The notes beneath the pieces were generated by a model, which saw nothing but the letters and a program-made list of their open reading frames with translations, had not been told where the DNA came from and did not search any database. Both the position numbers and the translations under genes were made by a program. Below are positions 47,052-56,275 of a DNA stretch of 64,000 nucleotides, in pieces. The DNA is from Pseudomonas kermanshahensis (GTDB lineage: Bacteria; Pseudomonadota; Gammaproteobacteria; Pseudomonadales; Pseudomonadaceae). The first letter of the stretch is position 1. Each line of letters opens with the position of its first letter. Location of the stretch: contig NZ_JABWRY020000001.1 in NCBI RefSeq assembly GCF_014269205.2, forward strand, positions 2,914,001 to 2,978,000. Direction: 5' to 3'.

Positions 47052-47339
47052 GTGGAGCTGCGATGCAAGTGTTACAATCCCCCCATTCAAATCAGCGCTC
47101 AAGCGCTGGACATCCGTGATCGCCGTCAGTACGACACCCGCCACACCTACGCAACCCTGTGCCTGATGCCTGGGATGAACCCTGCGTTCATCGCGAATCA
47201 GCTCGGCCATAGCGTTGAGATGGTGCTCTCTACCTACGCGAAATGGATCAGCTCCTCCTCGGACTGGAGGGAGCTGGAGAAGCTGCCGCCCCGCGTCGAA
47301 TTGGCCCAAAATTGGCCCAAAACTGACACGAGGGCCTAA
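47052..47339 (+). pseudogene. C-terminal remnant of a phage-type tyrosine recombinase (integrase)
   Basis: The 95-residue ORF retains only the C-terminal catalytic motifs: YDTRHTYATL (the R/H part of H-x-x-R), QLGHS, and the nucleophile region MVLSTYAKW. The N-terminal DNA-binding and the first catalytic Arg are absent, and no in-frame extension upstream encodes them. An earlier element was probably integrated nearby and has decayed. Confidence 0.8.
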
Positions 47340-47848
47340 ATACACCTCTGGAACCCCCGCAGGACAAGCACTTGATTTCTACCGCCAACATCACCATGCA
47401 GTTTTTCAGGGGTTTTTGGCGGTGCTAAAAGGTTGATTTTATTGGGCGAAACGCCCCTCCGCCCCCCTTCTTCCCCCATCAGTGGTATCAAAATTGGTAT
47501 CACCTGGTAGCTGTCGCTGACTGTCCGCTTTCGACCCAAAGCGGACGTTGATGCGAGGGTTTCAGCCAGTACCCATCCTTCCTTGCAAACACGGGTCCGG
47601 CGCCTGACGCCACGTCTGCAAGGTGGGAAACACCGTTGCTGCGAGGGTCATACATTCCGTCAGAAAGCGGAAAGGGAGAATGCCAAGGCTATGTCATGGG
47701 ACTACTCGGATACTGCACGGGTTGCCTCGGTCTCAAGTTCATTTAGAGCCCAGGATGCTTGTCTAGCGCGTGCTGCCAAAAATCCCATATTGCCAGGCAC
47801 CACTCGCCCAACTAATAATAAGAGCAATTCCTATTTGAGATAGCTTTC
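47340..47848. other. Intergenic stretch, no confident gene
   Basis: About 500 bases between the integrase remnant and the fecI-like gene. It holds a GGTATCAAAATTGGTATCACC direct-repeat-like motif (47483-47503) and a small hairpin GTCCGCTTTCGACCCAAAGCGGAC (47521-47544). An 86-codon ORF at 47583 has no ribosome site and looks spurious. The AT-rich stretch at 47812-47845 could hold the fecI promoter and a Fur site; neither is clear enough to place. Confidence 0.5.
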
Positions 47849-48364
47849 ATGTCGGCCGACTCGCCTGCCTCAAACTCTGTCGGCTCGCTCTACGCTGAGC
47901 ATAGCCCTTGGCTCCTCGGCTGGTTGCGCAAACGCATGGGCAACCATTGCGATGCTGCCGATTTGGTACAGGATACGTTCGTCAAACTACTGAAAGCACG
48001 AACAGTGGATGAGATCCGCGAGCCGCGGCACTACCTGTCTAAGGTAGCCAAAGGCTTGATGATCGACCTGTTCCGCCGTCGCTCGCTCGAACAGGCGTAT
48101 CTGGAGGCCTTGGCCAGCCTGCCTCCCGATCATGTTCCAAGTTCCGAGGCCCAGGCGATGATGTTCGATACCCTGGTCGAGCTGGACCGTATGCTGGCCG
48201 GCCTGGGTGCCAAGGTACGGGAAGTGTTCGTGCTGGCACAGTTAGAGGGCATCCCTTATGCGCAGATTGCTGAACGCCTGCATATTTCACTGCGCTCGGT
48301 GAACAACCATATGGCCAAGGCCATGGAGCATGTCTGCCTGATGCAGTGGGAGCAATTCGAGTGA
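47849..48364 (+). CDS. ECF sigma factor, FecI-like (iron signalling)
   Basis: 171 residues with sigma region 2 (CDAADLVQDTFVKLLKA ... PRHYLSKVAKGLMIDLFRRR) and region 4 (VREVFVLAQLEGIPYAQIAERLHISLRSVNNHMAKAM). The next genes are a FecR-type regulator (four-base overlap) and a TonB receptor with a signalling domain. The set forms a cell-surface signalling system that switches on uptake of a particular iron chelator. Confidence 0.93.
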   Translation: MSADSPASNSVGSLYAEHSPWLLGWLRKRMGNHCDAADLVQDTFVKLLKARTVDEIREPRHYLSKVAKGLMIDLFRRRSLEQAYLEALASLPPDHVPSSEAQAMMFDTLVELDRMLAGLGAKVREVFVLAQLEGIPYAQIAERLHISLRSVNNHMAKAMEHVCLMQWEQFE

Positions 48365-49314
48365 GTAGCGTGCCGACGGCACCCCAGCGCCAGGCCATTC
48401 GTGAGGCGGCGCGGTGGTATACGCGACTGTCAGCCGAGGAGGCCGACAGGGATGATCAGGCGCGATGGCAGACTTGGTACGACAGCAGCCCGCTGCATCG
48501 TGAGGCGTGGCTGCGTATGCTGGCCGTCAGCGACAGCTTTTCCGGCTTGCCGGGCCGCCTTGCTGCGTCAACCTTGTTGGAGGCTGGGCATGCTCGTCGG
48601 CAAGTACTGTACGGGTTGGCCGTCCTGCTTGGCGGTGGCGTGCTCGGCGGCCTTGGCTGGCGCAGCGACGCACGCCAAGCCTGGACTGCTGACTACCGCA
48701 CCGGTGTGGGAGAACTGCTTACATTGCGGTTGGGCGATGGCAGCCAGATGTCGATGGATACCGACACAGCCGTGGACCTTTATTTCGATGACCGGCAGCG
48801 ACGCTTGGTAGTTCGCCGCGGCCAGGTGCTGATCAGCACGGCCCGCGATAGCATTGCCCGGCCGTTCATGGTGGACACCCGCGATGGCCGGGTGCTCGCG
48901 CTGGGTACTCGATTCATGGTCAGTGTCGACGACCTGAACAGTGAAGTGGCGGTGCTGGAAAAGGCCGTCGAGGTTTCTGCAAGCGGTAGGCATGGCGTGC
49001 GCCTGGAAGCCGGCCAACGGGCAACGTTCGGGCCGCAGGGAGTGGGTCCGCTGCGTGCCAACGATGCCGCTGTGGCTGCTTGGGCGCAAGGCAGCCTGGT
49101 GGCCATCGACACGCCATTGGCAGAGTTGCTGGCGCAGCTGTCACGCTACCGTCCCGGTTTGTTGAGTTGCGACCCGGCAGTGGCGCGAATGAAAATCTCC
49201 GGCGCATTTCCCATTAGCGACACCGATCTGGCCCTGACCGCGCTGGAAAATGCCTTTCCACTCAAAGTCCTACGGCGCACTCGCTTCTGGGTGACTGTGG
49301 TGCCAAACAGCTGA
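48361..49314 (+). CDS. FecR-type anti-sigma/sigma regulator
   Basis: 317 residues from a GTG overlapping the fecI stop (GTGA). An N-terminal cytoplasmic DUF4880-like domain (AIREAARWYTRLSAEEADRDDQARWQTWY) is followed by one membrane helix (about 78-98) and a periplasmic FecR domain (TGVGELLTLRLGDGSQMSMDTDTAV). It passes the signal from the ligand-bound receptor to the sigma factor. Confidence 0.92.
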   Translation: MSSVPTAPQRQAIREAARWYTRLSAEEADRDDQARWQTWYDSSPLHREAWLRMLAVSDSFSGLPGRLAASTLLEAGHARRQVLYGLAVLLGGGVLGGLGWRSDARQAWTADYRTGVGELLTLRLGDGSQMSMDTDTAVDLYFDDRQRRLVVRRGQVLISTARDSIARPFMVDTRDGRVLALGTRFMVSVDDLNSEVAVLEKAVEVSASGRHGVRLEAGQRATFGPQGVGPLRANDAAVAAWAQGSLVAIDTPLAELLAQLSRYRPGLLSCDPAVARMKISGAFPISDTDLALTALENAFPLKVLRRTRFWVTVVPNS

Positions 49315-49419
49315 CCGCTGCTCGCAGATGAAATATTTTTTTGGCAGTTTGCACTTTTCTGGCCGCTCGTTCGGCTTTTCCTCCCATATGTTCAATTGAA
49401 TGTTCCTGGGGAGGGAAAC

Positions 49420-51849
49420 ATGAGCACCACGCAACATCCAGCACTGGCGTTAGCGGTTCACCTGGCCGTGGCTGGGCTGTGCACCGGTCTGGGCAGTGCA
49501 ATCGCTGCACCGGCAACTTACGAGCAGACCCGCACCTACGACATAGCGCCCGGCCTGCTGACCGAGGTATTGGGACAATTCGCAAGCGCCGCCGGGGTAG
49601 TGCTGTCGTTCGACGGGGCCAACACCTCGGGGCGACGTTCCGCCGGGCTTAAGGGCAGCTATAACGTCGAAAGCGGTTTTGCCACTCTACTTGCCGGCAG
49701 CAACCTACAGGCAGTGCGCCAGGCGAACGGCGTTTACTTGCTGGTAGCGGGAGGGGAAGGTGCTGTAGTGCTTGGTGCTACTAGCATCACCGGGCAGGCG
49801 CTAGGCAGTACCACCGAAGGAACGGGTTCTTACACTACGGGCGCTTTGCAGAGCGCCACCAAGTTGCCTCTGTCCATACGCGAAACACCCCAGTCGGTAA
49901 CGGTCATTACACGCCAGCGCATGGACGATCAGTCAATGCGCAGCCTTGATGATGTGGTGCAAGCCACGCCTGGCCTGCGTATGTCGGCGGCACGCCCTGC
50001 CAACAGTGAATACTTCTCGCGCGGTTTTCCCATCACCAATCTGATGTTTGACGGTCTGCCGACCACCTACAACGCTGACTGGGTTGCAGCGGCTGACATG
50101 GCCCCTTACGACCGCGTCGAGATCGTGCGCGGCGCTACCGGCATGATGCAGGGCGCGGGTAACCCGTCGGCGGCCATCAACATGGTGCGCAAAAGGCCCA
50201 CCCAACAGTTCCAGGGCAGCATTACCGGCTCGGCGGGTAGTTGGGACAACTACCGAGGTGAACTTGATCTCAGTGGCCCGCTCAACGAAAGCGCTAGCGT
50301 GCGTGGCCGTTTCGTGGGCGCTTACCAAGACAAGGACAGCTATCAGGACTACTCAGGCCGTGAGCGGGGCCTGTTCTATGGCATCACCGAGTTCGACCTG
50401 ACCGACAGCACTACGCTGACCTTGGGTGCATCGAATCAGAACGACAATAACAACATCAACTGGGGTGGGCTGCCGGTCAACCGGGACGGCAGCCACGTCG
50501 GTTACTCCCGCTCCACCAACGTCGGTTACGACTGGAGTTATCAGGATATCGACAACACGACGGTGTTCGCTGAGCTTGATCACCGATTTGACAACGACTG
50601 GCGCCTGCACCTGGCAGCGTCCAAGAACTGGTCCGATTTCGCTATGCAGGGGGCAGTGTTCGAGCGCACCGGCACGCCTGCTGCGGAGGTCTTTCGCCAG
50701 CGGGTGTTCAACCAACGTCGCGACTACGATCAATCCACGTACGATCTGTATGCCACCGGGCCGTTCAAGCTGTTCGATCGTCAACATGAACTGGTGGTGG
50801 GTGCCAGCAAGCGTGAAGTCAAGACCAGCGCACACGGCGGCACAGTATTCCTGCCTGTCGACAACCTGTTCAGCGTCAATTCCGGCGGTGTAAGCAAACC
50901 TTCCGTGGCTGATATTTACACCCTCAGTGAGCATGTCGAACAGGAAGGGGTGTATGCAACCACACGACTGAGCCTTGCTGACCCGCTCAAGCTAATTGTG
51001 GGCGCGCGCCTGGACTGGTACGACAACCAGTCGGTGTACAGCGAGATCAACGATGGTTACTACACCAACGCCGACTACAAGGTCACCCGTAATGTTACCC
51101 GCTACGCTGGCGTCATCTACGACTTGGACGATCATCACTCGGTCTACGCCAGTTACACCGATATCTTCATGCCCCAGTCGGAACTCGCACGTGACGCCTC
51201 CATCATCCGACCGATCGAAGGCAAGAACTACGAAATCGGTATCAAGGGTGAATACTTAGATGGCGCGCTCAATGCCAGCATGGCCATCTTCCAGATCGAC
51301 CAGGAGAACCGTGCGGCAGAGTCGTCGGACCAGGCCGGCTGCACCGTCTTCACCTGCTACGAAGCATCCGGAAAAGTTCGGACGCAAGGTATCGACCTGG
51401 AATTGATGGGGGCGTTGAGCCCAAATTGGCAAGTTGCCGCTGGCTATACCTACTCGCAAACCCAGTACCGCAAGGATGCCGACAACGCCAAAGAAGGCAC
51501 CAAGTTCGACACCGATCTGCCCGAGCACCTGTTCAAGCTCAGCACCACCTACACCTTGCCGGGTGATCTGCATAAGTGGCGTATCGGCGGCAATGTCTAT
51601 GCCCAAAGCAGCATTTTCAACAAAGGTTCGAACGCGTTCGGCAACTACCACATCGATCAGGGAGCCTACGCTGTTTATGGGCTGATGGCCGGCTACAAGG
51701 TAAGCGAGAAGCTCGACACACGGCTGAACGTCAACAATGTGTTCGACAAGAAGTACTATCAGGGGATTGCCAGCAATAACACGTGGAGCCCCTACGACGT
51801 TTACGGTGAGCCACGCAACTTCACCGTGACGGCCAAGTACAGCTTCTGA
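49420..51849 (+). CDS. TonB-dependent siderophore receptor with STN signalling domain
   Basis: 809 residues. After the signal peptide comes an STN domain (YDIAPGLLTEVLGQFASAAGVVLSFDGAN, LLAGSNLQAV), then a TonB-box/plug region (LSIRETPQSVTVITRQRMDDQSM) and a 22-strand barrel ending AKYSF. The layout matches FpvA/FecA-like transducers. ATG at 49420 follows GGGGAGG. The ferric chelator cannot be named; the gene order supports regulation by the two upstream products. Confidence 0.93.
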   Translation: MSTTQHPALALAVHLAVAGLCTGLGSAIAAPATYEQTRTYDIAPGLLTEVLGQFASAAGVVLSFDGANTSGRRSAGLKGSYNVESGFATLLAGSNLQAVRQANGVYLLVAGGEGAVVLGATSITGQALGSTTEGTGSYTTGALQSATKLPLSIRETPQSVTVITRQRMDDQSMRSLDDVVQATPGLRMSAARPANSEYFSRGFPITNLMFDGLPTTYNADWVAAADMAPYDRVEIVRGATGMMQGAGNPSAAINMVRKRPTQQFQGSITGSAGSWDNYRGELDLSGPLNESASVRGRFVGAYQDKDSYQDYSGRERGLFYGITEFDLTDSTTLTLGASNQNDNNNINWGGLPVNRDGSHVGYSRSTNVGYDWSYQDIDNTTVFAELDHRFDNDWRLHLAASKNWSDFAMQGAVFERTGTPAAEVFRQRVFNQRRDYDQSTYDLYATGPFKLFDRQHELVVGASKREVKTSAHGGTVFLPVDNLFSVNSGGVSKPSVADIYTLSEHVEQEGVYATTRLSLADPLKLIVGARLDWYDNQSVYSEINDGYYTNADYKVTRNVTRYAGVIYDLDDHHSVYASYTDIFMPQSELARDASIIRPIEGKNYEIGIKGEYLDGALNASMAIFQIDQENRAAESSDQAGCTVFTCYEASGKVRTQGIDLELMGALSPNWQVAAGYTYSQTQYRKDADNAKEGTKFDTDLPEHLFKLSTTYTLPGDLHKWRIGGNVYAQSSIFNKGSNAFGNYHIDQGAYAVYGLMAGYKVSEKLDTRLNVNNVFDKKYYQGIASNNTWSPYDVYGEPRNFTVTAKYSF

Positions 51850-52111
51850 TTCGGAGCGAATGCGGATGTTTGGGTAGCCGCTAACGATGCAACGCTGACA
51901 ACTGGGTAAGTGGGCCGCTTTGCGGTCCGGCGCTGCCTAACTCGGCACCCACAGGTACAGCGCAGGTCTGGCGACTGATGCGCTTCCTGTGGGCGCTGGA
52001 TTGCCGGTGGTGAGGCTGATAAGCCAGCGCGGTGGGTCAGTGTCCGCTATGGGTCGATAGCTGTCACTTGCTACCCTTTGCCTTCTCCACATAGCCGTTC
52101 ACAAAGACGGC

Positions 52112-52333
52112 TCAAGCGACCTCCTCATGCTCGATCAGCGCCCACAGCCTGGCCGACTCGGTGAACTCCAGCATGTCAGCCAACTGGTCTGCGTCAACGT
52201 CGCTGCGTCGGTGCGCTGAAATCGCTAGCTCAACGAGCAGCGCGGCCCTGCCATCGGGATCGGTCAACAAGGCAGGCTGGTCATTCAACTCGGCCAGCCA
52301 ACCCGATGGCAGGCTCAACACTTCACCGTCCAC
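52112..52333 (-). CDS. Small acidic protein coupled to umuC
   Basis: 73 residues from a GTG lying 19 bases inside the 3' end of umuC, so translation is probably coupled. Strongly acidic and helical ([28 protein letters not shown]). No family recognised. It is the last gene before the putative prophage border. Confidence 0.6.
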   Translation of the reverse strand: MDGEVLSLPSGWLAELNDQPALLTDPDGRAALLVELAISAHRRSDVDADQLADMLEFTESARLWALIEHEEVA

Positions 52334-53589
52334 AGCTGATCGATCCTCGTCGTGTAGGATTGACTCATCATCTCCCTCCTCATTCCCCAGTCTGGCGTCG
52401 CTGGCACGCTCGCGGCCCGCATTGTCCCCCTCCCCCAGCGCTCGTTGATGTCATCCATCACCTGCATCAGTCGGTCACATGCCACTGATTGCTTAAGCGC
52501 AAACAAGTCCTCTGAAAATTCACCCGGTTGCCGCAGGTCCATCAGCAGTACCTCGGCCTTGCTGTACCGAAATCCGGGCCTAAAGATACGGTCGACCGCT
52601 TCTGTTGCCAACCGGGTCATCAGCAGCGTGTCGCAGGTGGGATATGGAAGCTCAACCAGGGCGCCCTGAGCGTGGTGCGCCTCGTCCGGGTTGAACATGC
52701 CGGTGCGGATGCTGACGCGCATGCGCTTGCACACTGAACCCTGGGCCCGGAGCTTTTCCGCTGCTCGGCCAACGTACGTAGCCACTGCCTGCTTGATGGG
52801 CGCCAGCTCAGTAAGACGCTTCCCGAACATTCGGCTGCAGCAGATTTCCTGTTTCGGGGGCTCGGCCTCGTCCAGCTCCAAGCACGGCGTACCAGCCAGC
52901 TCGCGGGCAGTCTTCTCCACCACCACACTGAATTTCTGTCGCAGCGTCCAGGCATCAGCCTTGGCTAGATCCATCGCCGTGTGGATGCCCATCGCCTCGA
53001 GGTGGGCGGTCATCCGCCGGCCTACGCCCCACACCTCTTTCACTTCGGTATTCCGTAGTACCCAGTCGCGCTTGAACGGATCGGTGATATCCACCACTCC
53101 TCCGGTTTGTGCCTGCAGTCGTTTGGCGGTGTGATTGGCTAGCTTCGCGAGTGTCTTTGTGCCGGCAATGCCGACACCCACGGGGATTCCGGTGCACTGG
53201 AGAATCCTAGACCGCAGCTTTCGCCCGAACTGGGTCAGGTTTTCCTGAATACCCGATAGGTTTGCGAAGCACTCGTCGATGCTGTAGATCTCGGTGGCAG
53301 GCACCATCGACTCAATCAGCGTCATGACGCGCTCGCTCATGTCACCGTACAGCGCGTAGTTACTGCTGAAAGCCATGATGCCGTACCGGCGTAGCTTGTC
53401 CTTCGCCTGGAAAAACGGTTCGCCCATCTTCACGAAAGGCTTTGCATCGTATGACCTGGCAATCACGCAGCCATCGTTGTTGCTCAGTACGACGATCGGG
53501 GTCTTGGCCAGGTCTGGTCGAAACACTCGCTCGCAACTCGCGTAGAACGAGTTGCAGTCGATAAGCGCAAACACCTGGTCACTGCGCAT
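52315..53589 (-). CDS. umuC: DNA polymerase V catalytic subunit UmuC
   Basis: 424 residues of the Y-family translesion polymerase. Catalytic motifs are present: [16 protein letters not shown] (first Asp) and [14 protein letters not shown] (second Asp-Glu). The helix-hairpin-helix ([19 protein letters not shown]) and the little-finger domain follow. The ATG at 53589 overlaps the umuD stop by 11 bases. Expressed with umuD from a LexA-controlled promoter. E. coli UmuC has 422 residues. Confidence 0.95.
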   Translation of the reverse strand: MRSDQVFALIDCNSFYASCERVFRPDLAKTPIVVLSNNDGCVIARSYDAKPFVKMGEPFFQAKDKLRRYGIMAFSSNYALYGDMSERVMTLIESMVPATEIYSIDECFANLSGIQENLTQFGRKLRSRILQCTGIPVGVGIAGTKTLAKLANHTAKRLQAQTGGVVDITDPFKRDWVLRNTEVKEVWGVGRRMTAHLEAMGIHTAMDLAKADAWTLRQKFSVVVEKTARELAGTPCLELDEAEPPKQEICCSRMFGKRLTELAPIKQAVATYVGRAAEKLRAQGSVCKRMRVSIRTGMFNPDEAHHAQGALVELPYPTCDTLLMTRLATEAVDRIFRPGFRYSKAEVLLMDLRQPGEFSEDLFALKQSVACDRLMQVMDDINERWGRGTMRAASVPATPDWGMRREMMSQSYTTRIDQLWTVKC

Positions 53590-54007
53590 GATCACGAACG
53601 CTGTAACGCACAACGCCCCATACGACGAGATCATCGCCTTCCATGATGTACCGAGGCGGATACGCCGGATTCTCCGACTTGAGGATCACCACGCCGTCGC
53701 GTCGGTGCAAACGCTTGCACACCGGCTCGCTGTTAACGGCAGCAATGACAATGTCGTCGTGCTCTGCCTCACGGCCGCGGTCTACGATGACGAGGTCGCC
53801 AGAGTAGATGCCAGCGCCTTGCATGCTGTCGCCTTCAACTTTTACCAGATACACATGGGGCGCGCGGAGGTCGAATAGCTCATCAAGGGAAATATGACCT
53901 TCCAAATGGTCCGCAGCAGGCGAAGGGAAACCGGCTGGGACGTGAAACGAATACAGCGGTAGCGGTTCGGTACCGCCAGTGGGCGTACCAAGAAATGTGA
54001 TGGTCAT
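53579..54007 (-). CDS. umuD: UmuD, LexA-like autoprotease subunit of DNA polymerase V
   Basis: 142 residues. Self-cleavage site Ala25-Gly26 (HVPAGFPSP), catalytic Ser61 (VEGDSMQGAGI) and Lys98 (VCKRL) fit the UmuD/LexA S24 fold. The frame extends further upstream, but the ATG at 54007 matches family length (E. coli 139). A perfect LexA box lies 21 bases upstream. Confidence 0.94.
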   Translation of the reverse strand: MTITFLGTPTGGTEPLPLYSFHVPAGFPSPAADHLEGHISLDELFDLRAPHVYLVKVEGDSMQGAGIYSGDLVIVDRGREAEHDDIVIAAVNSEPVCKRLHRRDGVVILKSENPAYPPRYIMEGDDLVVWGVVRYSVRDHAQ

Positions 54008-54027
54008 GATGGAAGGTCCAATGCAAA

Positions 54028-54043
54028 CTGTATGCATATACAG
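54028..54043. promoter_or_regulatory. LexA (SOS) box between umuD and the SRAP gene
   Basis: CTGTATGCATATACAG is a perfect CTG-N10-CAG palindrome. It lies 21 bases before the umuD ATG (minus) and 66 bases before the SRAP ATG (plus), so one operator may govern both divergent genes. The box may be bound by the host LexA or a phage-encoded repressor. Confidence 0.92.
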
Positions 54044-54108
54044 TAAATCCGGCATCGGTCGCCCGGTCAATCCTAGGCGGCGAAAATTCTGACGGGCGAG
54101 AGGTAGAT

Positions 54109-54828
54109 ATGTGCGGACGGTACTCGATCTACGAGTCAATGGATCACTACCTGCGCCAGCTATCGCTGGACCTGGTCGTGATAAATGGCTACGACCACGA
54201 GCCAATCAGTCGCTACAACGTGGCGCCGACTACCCGCGTCGAGGTCATACGCCAGGTAGATGGTGGACTGTGCGTGGATCGGGTCAAGTGGGGATGGTCG
54301 CCATTTTGGGCGAAGGGGAAACGTCCTGATCCGATCAATGCTCGGGCCGAGACAGTGGTGACAGGAAAATTCTTTAAGGGCCTGTGGCCGAACGGCAGAG
54401 CCCTGGCGCCTGCAAATGGCTGGTTTGAGTGGCTCCCTGATCTAGCGGACCCGAAGCGCAAACAGCCCTACTACATCACGGGCGCCGACGGCGCCCCGCT
54501 GTACTTCGCTGCACTTGCTGAGGTGCACCAGAGCCTCGAGCCGGATGAGCACGATGGGTTCGTGATCATCACAGCAGCAGCCGATCAAGGGCTCGTAGAC
54601 ATCCACGACAGAAAGCCCCTAGTGCTGACGCCAGAAGTGGCCAAGGAATGGTTAGACCCAGCCACAACGCCTGAGCGCGCGGCGGAGATCGTCGAGGCAG
54701 GATGCCGGCCCGCTCAGGATTTTCGCTGGTTCCCTGTAGGTAAAGCGGTCGGCAACGTGCGCAACCAAGGGCCAGAACTGATTGAACCGGTCAGTGAGGA
54801 GAGCCGCCAGGGCGACCTAGAGCTCTAA
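54109..54828 (+). CDS. SRAP (SOS response-associated peptidase, YedK/HMCES) protein
   Basis: 239 residues beginning MCGRY, so Met removal exposes Cys2, the residue that crosslinks to abasic DNA in this family. Other signature parts are INARAET, the Glu-containing NGWFEW, and VDIHDRKPLVL with the conserved His. SRAP proteins shield abasic sites in single-stranded DNA. GAGAGGT precedes the ATG. The last 38 bases overlap the convergent small gene. It sits divergent to umuDC across a LexA box. Confidence 0.93.
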   Translation: MCGRYSIYESMDHYLRQLSLDLVVINGYDHEPISRYNVAPTTRVEVIRQVDGGLCVDRVKWGWSPFWAKGKRPDPINARAETVVTGKFFKGLWPNGRALAPANGWFEWLPDLADPKRKQPYYITGADGAPLYFAALAEVHQSLEPDEHDGFVIITAAADQGLVDIHDRKPLVLTPEVAKEWLDPATTPERAAEIVEAGCRPAQDFRWFPVGKAVGNVRNQGPELIEPVSEESRQGDLEL

Positions 54829-54997
54829 GCTGGTAGTCGGTGACTGCCTGGAATTGGGATTCTGCGATCAGTCGTAGTCGCTCAATCTCAAGGGGTGACG
54901 CGCCATCGGTCTGTGCTTGGTGATAACGCTTCAGTGCTTCGACTGCATCGGTGTACATCGGATGATCTGGGAACAGTACCGAAGGAGCTGTTGACAT
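54791..54997 (-). CDS. Small helical protein, tandem paralogue A
   Basis: 68 residues, with the stretch IERLRLIAESQFQAVTDYQLRALGRP. The same pattern (RLRLxAxSxxxAVxDxQL) occurs in the next gene at 55026, so the two are diverged tandem duplicates. AGAGGG precedes the ATG. Function unknown; the 3' end overlaps SRAP by 38 bases on the opposite strand. Confidence 0.7.
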   Translation of the reverse strand: MSTAPSVLFPDHPMYTDAVEALKRYHQAQTDGASPLEIERLRLIAESQFQAVTDYQLRALGRPGGSPH

Positions 54998-55025
54998 TAC
55001 GGAGCCCTCTTTCAGCAGTCGCTTT

Positions 55026-55238
55026 TCAATGGATAGTATCAGGCGGATGTTTGGCTTCGATCAGCTGAAAATCGATGACTGCATGGTAGAGGGAGTCCGC
55101 GACAAGGCGTAGCCGCTGCACCTCTTCAGCAGGCGCCTTAGCGGCCTCAGCTGCCCGGAGCTCCCTCATGGCGTCGATCGCCTGCTGAATCAGAGCCTCG
55201 CCGGCCTCAACAATCCCAATGAAAGAACGCTTGACCAC
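55026..55238 (-). CDS. Small helical protein, tandem paralogue B
   Basis: 70 residues from a GTG preceded by AGGAG. It carries VQRLRLVADSLYHAVIDFQLIEAKHP, homologous to paralogue A. The first 35 residues differ (IQQAIDAMRELRAAEAAKAPAEE), again helical. It lies 77 bases after the methylase stop and may share its transcript. Confidence 0.7.
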   Translation of the reverse strand: MVKRSFIGIVEAGEALIQQAIDAMRELRAAEAAKAPAEEVQRLRLVADSLYHAVIDFQLIEAKHPPDTIH

Positions 55239-55315
55239 AAGTCACTCCTAGCAGCTGATAACAAGCATAGGGTAAAACGAGCCAAGCATCTGCAAAGGAC
55301 AAAAAACTCTGTATT

Positions 55316-56110
55316 TCAGAACAGTTGCCCCAACTCCGCTGGCGTCCAGTTCATGATAATTAACTCACCGGCCATCTCAGCCTTGCCCTGACGCTGGTTG
55401 GTCGTTGTGTAGCGAATATCCACGCACTCAAAGTGGAAGCCATCGAAAACACGGCGAATATCAGGGTGATCGTTGATGCTCACCATCACCTTGCCTTTGC
55501 ATGTGCGCATGAACTCGGCCATGCGCTCATATTGATCGAACGGGAAGTCGACCCCATATCCTGCGGTCTGCCAATAAGGCGGATCCATGTAGAAGAACGT
55601 ATGCGCTCGATCATAACGCTCAGCGCAGTCGAGCCATGAAAGGTTCTCCACGTAGGTGCCGGCCATCCTTTGCCAGGCTGCAGAAAGGTTCTCTTCTATG
55701 CGCAGCAGGTTGATGGCAGGGCCAGTGGTGGCGGTACCGAATGTCTGCCCAGTAACCTTCCCAGCGAAGGCGTGCTGCTGCAGATAGAAGAAACGGGCCG
55801 CGCGCTGGATATCGGTCAGCGTCTCCGGTCTCGCCATCTTTTTCCACTCGAAGATCTGCCGTGACGACAGCGCCCATTTGAACTGCCGGACAAATTCCTC
55901 CAGATGGTTCTGGACTACTCGGTATAGATTCACCAGGTCGCCGTTGAGATCATTCAAGACCTCCACTTGGGCGGGTTGCGGGCGCATGAAATAGAGGGCG
56001 GCGCCGCCGGCGAAGACCTCGACATAGCATTCATGAGCAGGGAAAAGCGGAATCAAGCGGTCGGCCAGGCGGCGCTTGCCGCCCATCCAAGGGATAATTG
56101 GGTTAGTCAA
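55316..56110 (-). CDS. D12-class DNA adenine N6-methyltransferase (Dam-like, phage)
   Basis: 264 residues. Motif I-like PWMGGKRRLADRLIPLFP and VEVFAGGAALYFM bind S-adenosylmethionine. The catalytic motif is DPPYWQTAGYG. Size and layout match Dam/phage T4 Dam rather than the longer restriction enzymes. The start is a TTG at 56110 with AAAGG ahead; no ATG suits. A LexA-box-like site lies 14 bases upstream. Target sequence unknown; GATC is a guess by family only. Confidence 0.9.
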   Translation of the reverse strand: MTNPIIPWMGGKRRLADRLIPLFPAHECYVEVFAGGAALYFMRPQPAQVEVLNDLNGDLVNLYRVVQNHLEEFVRQFKWALSSRQIFEWKKMARPETLTDIQRAARFFYLQQHAFAGKVTGQTFGTATTGPAINLLRIEENLSAAWQRMAGTYVENLSWLDCAERYDRAHTFFYMDPPYWQTAGYGVDFPFDQYERMAEFMRTCKGKVMVSINDHPDIRRVFDGFHFECVDIRYTTTNQRQGKAEMAGELIIMNWTPAELGQLF

Positions 56111-56124
56111 TTTGCAAACCTTTA

Positions 56125-56140
56125 CTGTATGGATAAACAG
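56125..56140. promoter_or_regulatory. LexA-box-like site upstream of the adenine methylase
   Basis: CTGTATGGATAAACAG keeps CTG-N10-CAG with the left half-site intact (CTGTAT) and a degenerate right half. It is next to the ribosome site of the methylase gene, where bound repressor would block transcription. Its position and resemblance to the perfect box at 54028 suggest damage-inducible expression. Confidence 0.6.
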
Positions 56141-56275
56141 GTGCTAGGCTCGCCGTGCTTTGTGCACAGAGCGGGAGCCTTGGCTGGGCTTGCAGGTATG
56201 GTCTGCGGGTTCGGCGGTCAGCAGGGATGTTGACGCATCCCCGGTGGCCGCTCTCTTTGCATGAAGCTTTCGAAT

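Noticed and set aside
47583..47843. An 86-codon ORF upstream of the FecI-like gene
   Set aside because: No ribosome site, atypical composition and no recognisable domain.
47800..47848. Fur-box-like AT-rich sequence before the FecI-like gene
   Set aside because: Only about half of the 19-base consensus matches; expected by biology but not supported by sequence.
51850..52111. Possible prophage attachment site after the iron receptor gene
   Set aside because: No tRNA, no repeated core can be recognised because the other prophage end is outside the window.
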